From contig NZ_JARLLG010000003.1 in NCBI RefSeq assembly GCF_029382255.1, positions 248,001 through 312,000 of the forward strand: a DNA stretch of 64,000 nucleotides. The letters are read 5' to 3'. Both the position numbers and the translations under genes were made by a program. Shown here piece after piece: positions 59,106 to 64,000 of this stretch (position 1 is the first letter of the stretch; every line of letters begins with the position of its first letter). The notes below the pieces were generated by a model. The model was not told the origin of the DNA. It ran no database searches and saw only the letters and a list, made by a program, of their open reading frames with translations. The DNA is from Isoptericola croceus. Its GTDB lineage: Bacteria > Actinomycetota > Actinomycetes > Actinomycetales > Cellulomonadaceae.

Positions 59106-59128
59106 CCTAGGGGACGTCCGGCCTGTCG
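59106..59128 (+). repeat. Left copy of 23-bp inverted repeat flanking the TetR cassette
   Basis: It begins CCTAGGGGACGTCCGG and is identical over 23 bp to the reverse complement of 60319-60341. It encodes the last residues (DRPDVP, stop) of the TetR protein. Confidence 0.85.
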
Positions 59129-59739
59129 CCGGCGGGCGCGATCAGGGTACGGCGGACCAGTACTCGAAGACGTTCGGCGAGCTCCTCGCTACTCCAACCC
59201 TGCTCGGTCATGAGGTCGTCGATGAGCTCGACAGACATCAGAGACCACAGGAGGTCGGCGGCGGTCGCGATGGTCCAGGGATCGGAGAGCATGCCTTCAT
59301 CGGCGAGCCTGCCGGCCAGTGCCAGGCACAGGTGATGCCAGTCAGCCATCGCTTGCTGCCAGAGAGCCTCGGCGTCGAGGTCGGCTCCGCGGGCCCTGTC
59401 AACGGCTCGAACCACGCCGATCAGCCGGGACTGGTAGCCGGCGGCATGCCGAGCCCACGCGTCGAGAGCGTCGACCGCACTGGATGCCTCGATCATCGGA
59501 TCCAGTGACGCGTGCAGGTCGAGTCGCTCGTTGATGTGCGCGAACAGGTCGATGAAGAGCTGCCCTCGAGAGGCGAAGTGCAGGTAGAGGCCCCGACGGC
59601 TCACTCCGGAGGTCTGAGCAACCGCCGACATGGACAGTCCAGCACCACCTTCTGTCTGGAGGAGGCGCCACGCCGCGTCGAGGATTGCCGCCCTCGTGTC
59701 GCGGCTGCGCCTGTTTCGGGGCTCCACGATGCGAGTCAT
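59107..59739 (-). CDS. TetR-family transcriptional regulator
   Basis: A 210-residue repressor. The helix-turn-helix lies at residues ~14-60 (RDTRAAILDAAWRLLQTEG, SMSAVAQTSGVSRRGLYLHFASR). The C-terminal ligand domain is not assignable to a known effector. It is divergent from the membrane protein at 59867, with a promoter and a palindromic operator in between, so it most likely represses that gene and itself. Its final residues DRPDVP are identical to those of the divergent gene because both lie in a shared inverted repeat. GGGAG precedes the ATG. Confidence 0.88.
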   Translation of the reverse strand: MTRIVEPRNRRSRDTRAAILDAAWRLLQTEGGAGLSMSAVAQTSGVSRRGLYLHFASRGQLFIDLFAHINERLDLHASLDPMIEASSAVDALDAWARHAAGYQSRLIGVVRAVDRARGADLDAEALWQQAMADWHHLCLALAGRLADEGMLSDPWTIATAADLLWSLMSVELIDDLMTEQGWSSEELAERLRVLVRRTLIAPAGDRPDVP

Positions 59740-59787
59740 CGGCCATCTCCCTGACCAGGTTGTGCGGCGTGCAAACCACCAGCCGTC

Positions 59788-59843
59788 TTGACACAGGCCT
59801 GTGCGCGGTGTGTAGTGAAGAAACTATACATGGTGTGTAGTTT
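59788..59843 (+). promoter_or_regulatory. Promoter and TetR-type operator of the membrane protein gene
   Basis: TTGACA (59788-59793) and TGTAGT (59811-59816) are 17 bp apart. Just downstream, AAACTATACA-TGG-TGTGTAGTTT (59821-59843) is a 10+3+10 inverted repeat with one mismatch. GGTGTGTAGT occurs both at 59808-59817, over the -10 region, and at 59832-59841. Binding by the neighbouring TetR protein would block transcription. Confidence 0.7.
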
Positions 59844-59866
59844 GCTCCATCGGTGGAGGGAGCATC

Positions 59867-60340
59867 ATGAGCCGTGGGTTCTGGCAACGGCGAAGCTGGA
59901 TCTTCCTGATCGTGCTGGCCGCCGTGATCGTCCTGTTCGGTGTCGGCGACATCATCTTCGCCATGGACGCCGACGAGGCGATCGCGCAGGGCATCACGGG
60001 TATGACCGTGGCCGAGATCGAGACGCTCAGCGGGCCGGTCGCCGCCCTGATCAACGTGCTGGTGCGTGCCGGTGGCGCCCAGCTGCTAGTCCTGGGGATC
60101 GTCTGGTGCACGATCCTTGCCATACCGTTCCGCCGGGGCGAGCGTTGGGCGTGGTACGTGATGTGGACGTTCCCGCTCTGGGCGCTCGGTGTCGCCGTCC
60201 ACTTCCTGTTCGTGGACCTGCAGCCAGACGCTCCGACGCCACCGCCGGCGATCTCCGGTTGGGTGTTCTTCGCCCTGTGTGCGGCAGTCCTCCTTGCTGG
60301 GCGTCCCTCGGTCGACGCCGACAGGCCGGACGTCCCCTAG
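59867..60340 (+). CDS. Four-helix membrane protein, probably controlled by the adjacent TetR
   Basis: A 157-residue integral membrane protein of unknown function. Hydrophobic segments lie at about residues 11-31, 66-88, 94-113 and 127-145, with an acidic stretch (MDADEAIAQGITGMTVAEIE) outside between the first two. GGAGGG precedes the ATG. Its last residues ADRPDVP and TAG stop fall in the right inverted repeat. The stop codon shares CTAG with that of the converging remnant at 60337. It resembles small actinobacterial membrane proteins regulated by TetR, but I recognise no named family. Confidence 0.8.
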   Translation: MSRGFWQRRSWIFLIVLAAVIVLFGVGDIIFAMDADEAIAQGITGMTVAEIETLSGPVAALINVLVRAGGAQLLVLGIVWCTILAIPFRRGERWAWYVMWTFPLWALGVAVHFLFVDLQPDAPTPPPAISGWVFFALCAAVLLAGRPSVDADRPDVP

Positions 60341-60341
60341 G
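60319..60341 (-). repeat. Right copy of 23-bp inverted repeat flanking the TetR cassette
   Basis: The reverse complement is identical to 59106-59128 over 23 bp. It encodes the last residues of the membrane protein. Confidence 0.85.
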
Positions 60342-60504
60342 CGTTCTCGGAGACCGAGATGAATTGCTCGGCGTCTCGGTCGGCTGGGTAGACCACGAAG
60401 AACGTGTAGTCGGTGCCGTTCAGGGTGTCGATCAGGTCCAGGAGATCGTCGCGGGTCGGGTCGGGCAGGCGGTCGCCGCCCTCGGCGTCGGCGTAGTACT
60501 CCAC
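60337..60504 (-). pseudogene. Truncated immunity-like protein (Imm1-like N-terminal part)
   Basis: A 55-residue frame starting VEYYADAEGGDRLPD, continuing TRDDLLDLIDTLNGT and FFVVYPADRDAEQFISV before a TAG stop. The EYY start and DDLLDLI helix resemble short immunity proteins of actinobacterial polymorphic toxins (Imm1-like), which are roughly twice this length. It ends exactly at the inverted repeat of the TetR cassette, so its 3' half was probably lost when that cassette arrived. The family assignment is tentative. Confidence 0.35.
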
Positions 60505-60620
60505 GGACCCCAGCCCTTGCCCCGTCGTCGATCACCGCGACGGTCCTTCAGGTCGTAGTTCTCCCGGATCCATGAATCGGCGTGGCCAGCCCATTGGTGC
60601 ACTCCTGGCGGACGTATCCT

Positions 60621-60642
60621 TGTGTCCGGAGGGGGACTTGAA
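60621..60642 (-). other. Probable attachment site: tRNA-Leu 3' end fragment
   Basis: Read on the minus strand, TTCAAGTCCCCCTCCGGACA is the T-loop, T-stem 3' side and acceptor 3' side of an actinobacterial tRNA-Leu (from memory of the family). The 5' part of a tRNA is absent. Such 3' fragments are left at the distal end of elements that integrate into tRNA genes. The orientation implies the element lies to the right. Confidence 0.55.
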
Positions 60643-60902
60643 ACCCGCACGGGTGTCTGCGTGACTAGTGGAGATGCTCGCTGACCAGCGAACACCCGGT
60701 ACTCGATGGATCTCAACGGGCTCTCAGTGGTCCTCAACTGTTCCCGACGGGAACACGCCCGTCGGCAAGCTCGCCGACGCGCATGAGGGTCGAACGGTCG
60801 CGACTCGGCAGCCGCTTTGCACTGCGACTTACTTGTCGACTACGTCGGCCACCCCGCGTGCACCGGTGCCACCGGTCGCGACATGACGTGAACCCTCCCC
60901 TA

Positions 60903-60947
60903 ACACCCGGCAGAATCCGAGTTCAACGCCCGGCAGTATCGGAACTC
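60903..60947 (+). repeat. Imperfect 22-bp direct repeats
   Basis: ACACCCGGCAGAATCCGAG and ACGCCCGGCAGTATCGGAA begin two neighbouring 22-bp units (60903-60924 and 60926-60947) that agree at 17 positions. CGAGTTC and GAACTCG within them also form an inverted pair. Confidence 0.45.
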
Positions 60948-61059
60948 GCCTGCTCCATCCTCGTCTGCGGCGGGCCAGAAATCGGTCCCGGAGCCCCGTC
61001 TCAAGACCGGCGTCTCAGGATGGTGCTCTGTCGTGCCTGTCTCCCACTCCCGGGACCCG

Positions 61060-61089
61060 TTGACCGCCTGGTACCACTATTGGTACCGT
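61060..61089 (+). promoter_or_regulatory. hicA promoter with overlapping operator repeats
   Basis: TTGACC (61060-61065) and TACCGT (61084-61089) are 18 bp apart, and the GTG of hicA begins 6 bp after the -10, so the message is leaderless. TGGTACCA (61069-61076) and TGGTACCG (61081-61088) fill the spacer and -10, a likely binding site for the HicB antitoxin. Confidence 0.6.
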
Positions 61090-61095
61090 CGTCTC

Positions 61096-61362
61096 GTGAC
61101 GAAGCACGACAAGCGGCTGGCCCAGATGCGGATCAGCCCCACCAACGTCAGCTTCGACCACCTCGCGAGCGTGTGCGAGCACTACTTCGGAGAGCCGAGG
61201 CAGAGCGGCTCGTCCCACCACGTCTACAAAACACCGTGGCCAGGCGACCCCCGGGTCAACATCCAGAACAGCAGGGGCCAGGCCAAGGCGTACCAGGTCC
61301 GACAGGTCCTCGAGGCGATCGACAAGCTCGAGGACATGAACTCCAAGGAGGAGGAACTGTGA
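61096..61362 (+). CDS. HicA-like mRNA interferase toxin
   Basis: An 88-residue basic protein. GEPRQSGSSHHVYKTPWPGDPRVNIQ fits the HicA double-stranded-RNA-binding-like fold, with the conserved Gly and His of the active region. Its C-terminal helix is YQVRQVLEAIDKL. HicA toxins cleave mRNA until neutralised by HicB. GTG at 61096 matches the leaderless promoter. Its stop overlaps the hicB start by 4 bp (GTGA). It is somewhat longer than minimal HicA (about 60 residues) because of a basic N-terminus. Confidence 0.8.
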   Translation: MTKHDKRLAQMRISPTNVSFDHLASVCEHYFGEPRQSGSSHHVYKTPWPGDPRVNIQNSRGQAKAYQVRQVLEAIDKLEDMNSKEEEL

Positions 61363-61688
61363 GCGTCGCAGAGCACTACACCTACCGCGTCGCATGGTCG
61401 CCTGAGGACCAGGAGTATGTCGGCACCGTGCTCGAACTGCCCGCGCTCTCCTGGCTCGAGCCCGAGCCAGGCCCTGCCTTTTCCGGCATCCAGCAGCTGG
61501 CGCGCGACGTCGTCGCCGACCTTCAAGAGTCGGGCGAGCCGGTCCCCCAGCCGCTGTCCGAGCGCAACTACTCCGGCGAGTTCCGCGTGCGGATCCCACC
61601 ACGGACCCACCGACGGCTGGTCGAGCAGGCGGCCGAGGAACACATCTCCCTCAACCGTCTCGTCTCCGACCGTCTCGCCTCAGCCTGA
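61359..61688 (+). CDS. HicB-like antitoxin
   Basis: A 109-residue protein. An N-terminal HicB fold (YTYRVAWSPEDQEYVGTVLELPALSWLEP) is joined to a C-terminal ribbon-helix-helix DNA-binding segment (FRVRIPPRTHRRLVEQAAEEHISLNRLVSDRLA). It should bind and neutralise the HicA-like toxin and repress the operon through the TGGTACCR repeats upstream. The GTG start overlaps the hicA stop. A terminator hairpin follows 9 bp after the stop codon. Confidence 0.85.
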   Translation: MSVAEHYTYRVAWSPEDQEYVGTVLELPALSWLEPEPGPAFSGIQQLARDVVADLQESGEPVPQPLSERNYSGEFRVRIPPRTHRRLVEQAAEEHISLNRLVSDRLASA

Positions 61689-62124
61689 GACACAGCCAAG
61701 CCCCTGTCTCGAGACCATGCCGCGGGACAGGGGCTTCGTGCTGTCCCGGGTCGCCCGGGCACGGCGGCATCCTTGCCACCCCCCGGGGGGCAATCCAGAT
61801 CAGATGACACCCATCGGTGCAGCAGTCCCGTTCGGCGTGCAGGAAGTTGCCGGTCCAGCTCGCCGCCGCGAACACGCACAGCACCCACGCGTACCAGGTG
61901 CCCGCCGCGCCGCGGGCACGGAACCGGAACGCCGCCCACGTGCCGAACAAGATGACCGAGTCGATCGTCAGCGGGAACATCCACGCCACCCGCGGAGCGA
62001 TACCCGACGCGATTCCCACGGCCCGCAGCGCGGAGAACGACAGCGTGAACGCCATGACCGCCGCAACCGTGCAAAGCAGCACTCCCGGCCACAACGCGAA
62101 CGCCATCCCTCGACCCCGGCTCAC
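61651..62124 (-). CDS. DUF2637-type membrane protein, C-terminus probably truncated
   Basis: A 157-residue frame with a DUF2637 core: LCTVAAVMAFTLSFSAL, GIAPRVAWMFPLTIDSVIL and YAWVLCVFAAASWTGNFLHA form three membrane helices. DUF2637 proteins are found in actinobacterial plasmids and integrative elements and often have a further helix and tail. Here the sequence after GNFLHA is unlike the family and runs through the hicAB terminator into the end of hicB, so a deletion is likely. GTG at 62124 overlaps the HTH gene stop by 4 bp; ATG at 62106 is an alternative. Confidence 0.65.
   Translation of the reverse strand: MSRGRGMAFALWPGVLLCTVAAVMAFTLSFSALRAVGIASGIAPRVAWMFPLTIDSVILFGTWAAFRFRARGAAGTWYAWVLCVFAAASWTGNFLHAERDCCTDGCHLIWIAPRGVARMPPCPGDPGQHEAPVPRHGLETGAWLCLRLRRDGRRRDG
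61698..61736 (+). terminator. Terminator hairpin after hicAB
   Basis: An 11-bp stem (61698-61708, AAGCCCCTGTC, with 61726-61736) and a 17-nt loop, starting 9 bp after the hicB stop. Confidence 0.65.
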
Positions 62125-62642
62125 CGGTGCCCTCCCGCAAGCCGCCCCAGTCCCGCCGTCCCCTGCCGGCCGGAGGGTTCGCCGTCGGGTGCTTCCTGTC
62201 CGACGACGGCGCCCACCACTGGCCGCAGCTTGAGTGCGGCCGCGATCTCGGCGAGGTGGTCGACCGCCTCGCCGACATCGTCTGCCGCGGCCGACCGGAC
62301 CGCTCCCGGGAAGCCCGGGTCGGTCACCCACTCGTCAGCACGGACGACCTGCTCCAGGAGGGTGCGCGTCACCGTCCGCAGCATTGATGCCTTGATCGTG
62401 GCGGCCTCAAGGAGGATCTCCGCCCGAGGACGAGAGGCCCGCAGCGCAGGTGGTTCGCCGAGTTCGACGGGACCGTCGCTCGTCGGCTTGCCCTGTGTGG
62501 GCAGGCGGCCGGCGTCGACGAGGTCGCGCTTGTACGCCGAGACCGTCGGCTGCGAGATCCCGAGCCGCAGCGCGACCTGCCGCTGCCGCAACCCGGCAGC
62601 GAGCATGACGCGGACCTGATCGCGAAGTTCTGTCGAGTCCAT
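62121..62642 (-). CDS. Helix-turn-helix protein of an integrative element
   Basis: A 173-residue protein. The N-terminal helix-turn-helix (LRQRQVALRLGISQPTVSAYKRDLV) is followed by a helical region without a recognised fold (AEILLEAATIKASMLRTVTRTLLEQVV) and a Gly-rich tail. A HTH gene coupled to a DUF2637 membrane protein by a GTGA overlap is common in actinobacterial mobile elements. It may act in element maintenance or regulation; neither is shown. ATG at 62642 has a G-rich stretch upstream. Confidence 0.72.
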   Translation of the reverse strand: MDSTELRDQVRVMLAAGLRQRQVALRLGISQPTVSAYKRDLVDAGRLPTQGKPTSDGPVELGEPPALRASRPRAEILLEAATIKASMLRTVTRTLLEQVVRADEWVTDPGFPGAVRSAAADDVGEAVDHLAEIAAALKLRPVVGAVVGQEAPDGEPSGRQGTAGLGRLAGGHR

Positions 62643-62894
62643 GATGTGACCCCCGGGTGAGCGGATACGTTCACCAGGGGAACGCCCCTCAATCCGCCGC
62701 CAAGTAACACACAGACGTCGACTGAGCACACGACGGCGGCAGCACCGACCCACCGAGCCAAGAAAGTGGATCCAGTGACGATCGCCGCAGCATGCCGCCC
62801 ATCGTCGGTTGAAGGGGCCATCCGCCACCAACTGCCGGCCCTTACCCGCTAGATTGCGCAGGTACGACCGTCTCAGCGCAGCGAAGGACCATCA
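62643..62894. other. Intergenic region upstream of the DUF262 gene
   Basis: Divergent 252-bp gap between the HTH gene and the DUF262 gene. No repeat, RNA or clear promoter hexamer pair was recognised. Confidence 0.4.
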
Positions 62895-64000
62895 GCATGG
62901 AAACCACCGTCCTCACGCCGCAGCAGGTGTTCTACCTGCCCCAGCACCTGATGGTCCCGCTCTTTCAGCGACCGTACGTCTGGGAGGAATCCGACCAGTG
63001 GGAGCCGCTGTGGCAGGACATCGTGCGACTGGCCGATCTGAAGTACCGAGATCCGTACGTCAACGCGCAGCACTTCCTCGGCGCAGTGGTACTGCAGGCC
63101 AACGATGTAGCGCACGGCTCCACGCCGACGAAGAACGTGATCGACGGGCAGCAGCGGCTCACCAGCCTCCAACTCCTCATCGACGCGACCGCTGCCGTGT
63201 TGTCCGAGAACGGCGCCGACGACCTCGCCAACGAGCTTTGCGACCTGACCCATAACCGGTCCTACCAGGCGGCTCACGAACGAACCCTGAAACTGCTCCA
63301 CACCAACCGCGACCGCACCGCCTTCGTCGAGGTAATGAATGCAGAGCCACCGGTCGATCACACCGACCTCACTCACTCCGGCTCCCTGATCGTCGGCGCG
63401 CACGCCTACTTCAGTGACGCGGTCGCCGCCTGGCTCGGCAGCACTGACGGCGACGCCTACAGTCAGCGCGCGCGTGCCTTGGTTCATGTCCTCTCGCAGG
63501 GACTCCAGATCGTCGTGATCGATCTGAAGGCAGAGGAGAACTCTCAGGAGATCTTCGAGACCCTCAACGCCCGCGGCACCCCGCTGACCGCTGCTGACTT
63601 GATCAAGAACCTCGTCTTCCAGCGGCTGGAGGCTGAGGGAGTCGACACTGCGAAGGCCTACGCCGAGGACTGGCCTTTCGAATCCGACTTCTGGGAAGCC
63701 GACGTCAGCGTCGGGCGCGTAACGATGAGCCGGAGCTCCCTCTTCCTCGGTCAATGGCTGTCGGCTCGGCTTGGAGAAGAGGTCTCGCCGAAGCAGACGT
63801 TCTCCCGGTTCAAGCACCACGTCGAGCACGAGGCCAACTCGAAGATGAGCGACCTCTTGGCCGCCATCAAGACCCAGGCGGGCCAGTACCAAGAGTGGAC
63901 GATCGCGGCCGAGGACACGAGTCGCGTGCTGTCGCCCACCGAACGCGCGGTGTACCGGATGCAGTGCGCCGGGATGGAGCTGCTCAAACCGGTCCTGATC
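62895..64000 (+). CDS. DUF262-domain protein, N-terminal 368 residues (cut by window edge)
   Basis: The N-terminal DUF262 (ParB/Srx-like) domain is clear: METTVLTPQQVFYLPQ, then PLFQRPYVWEE, VIDGQQRLTSLQLLI with the DGQQR nucleotide-handling motif, and FETLNARGTPLTAADLIKNLVF. This is the fold of GmrS, SspE and BrxU-type effectors, which restrict modified phage DNA when joined to a C-terminal HNH (DUF1524) nuclease. That second domain would lie beyond base 64000. ATG at 62895 begins at the conserved N-terminus. It is the last gene of the accessory region, so partners may follow outside the window. Confidence 0.88.

Larger units (their letters stand above)
58401..59106 (-). mobile_element. IS5-type insertion sequence remnant
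   Basis: The element contains an N-terminal transposase fragment read leftwards from 59054. Its right end (reverse complement of 59083-59106, GGCGTGTTTGAGATTGTGG) partly matches 58401-58420 (GGCCTGTCTCAACGAGTG; 11 of 20 positions). The ATG lies about 50 bp inside the right end, as usual for IS5 relatives. A CTAG adjoining the right end (59107-59110) could be target sequence. The catalytic C-terminal half is missing. Confidence 0.5.
60505..61095. other. Gene-poor junction region
   Basis: No intact gene is supported. A minus-strand fragment reading WIRENYDLKD (60570-60541) upstream of the immunity-like remnant may be the end of a lost toxin gene. A tRNA-Leu 3' end copy lies at 60621-60642, imperfect 22-bp direct repeats at 60903-60947, and the hicA promoter at 61060-61089. 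Confidence 0.5.

Noticed and set aside
60668-60886. A 72-residue plus-strand frame in the junction region
   Set aside because: It has no ribosome-binding site, promoter or recognisable fold, and lies in sequence that looks decayed.

Overview
The window is very GC-rich DNA from an actinobacterium. Three things point there: a complete Pup-proteasome locus (arc, dop, pup, prcB, prcA, pafA), the mycothiol gene mshC, and pdtaR/Trp-operon-associated proteins of actinobacterial type. A secreted AA10 lytic polysaccharide monooxygenase with a CBM2 cellulose-binding domain suggests a cellulolytic member of the Cellulomonadaceae or Promicromonosporaceae. The genus is inference from gene content only.

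Layout. 1-12.2 kb holds an information-processing and central-metabolism block: uvrB (cut by the window edge), pcp, coaE, an ABC exporter, rpsA, pfk, a methyltransferase, polA, a thioesterase, an acetyltransferase and pdtaR. A tRNA gene with anticodon CAA follows. 12.5-32 kb is a minus-strand biosynthetic block: pyk, gltD-gltB, lgt, trpA-trpB-trpC, two small membrane proteins, trpE, hisI, a two-subunit ABC exporter and hisF. Most neighbours in the trp/his section overlap by 4 bp (GTGA), and a strong hairpin at 24401-24432 separates trpE from trpCBA. 32-41 kb is the proteasome locus with an FKBP lipoprotein and TrmI. 41-52 kb carries a site-2 protease, an Fe-S RecB-type nuclease, a PAC2-family protein, mshC, uppP, an aldo/keto-reductase-like protein, small conserved proteins, an M20 peptidase and others. 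51.4-58.3 kb has a multicopper oxidase, the LPMO, an AI-2E-family transporter, an SDR and a hydrolase.

From 58.4 kb the sequence becomes accessory. An IS5-type transposase remnant abuts a TetR/membrane-protein cassette (59106-60341) bounded by 23-bp perfect inverted repeats. Next come a truncated immunity-like gene and a 22-bp piece matching the 3' end of a tRNA-Leu, probably an attachment site. Beyond that lie a HicA/HicB-like pair, a HTH + DUF2637 pair typical of actinobacterial integrative elements, and a DUF262 protein of the kind found in type IV restriction and phage defence, which runs off the window.

A recurring theme is leaderless transcription. At least twelve genes have a TANNNT -10 hexamer 6-7 bp before ATG or GTG and no ribosome-binding site; I used this to decide several starts (polA, pdtaR, dop, the M20 peptidase). 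In the trp/his and proteasome blocks, internal genes are translationally coupled by stop/start overlaps.
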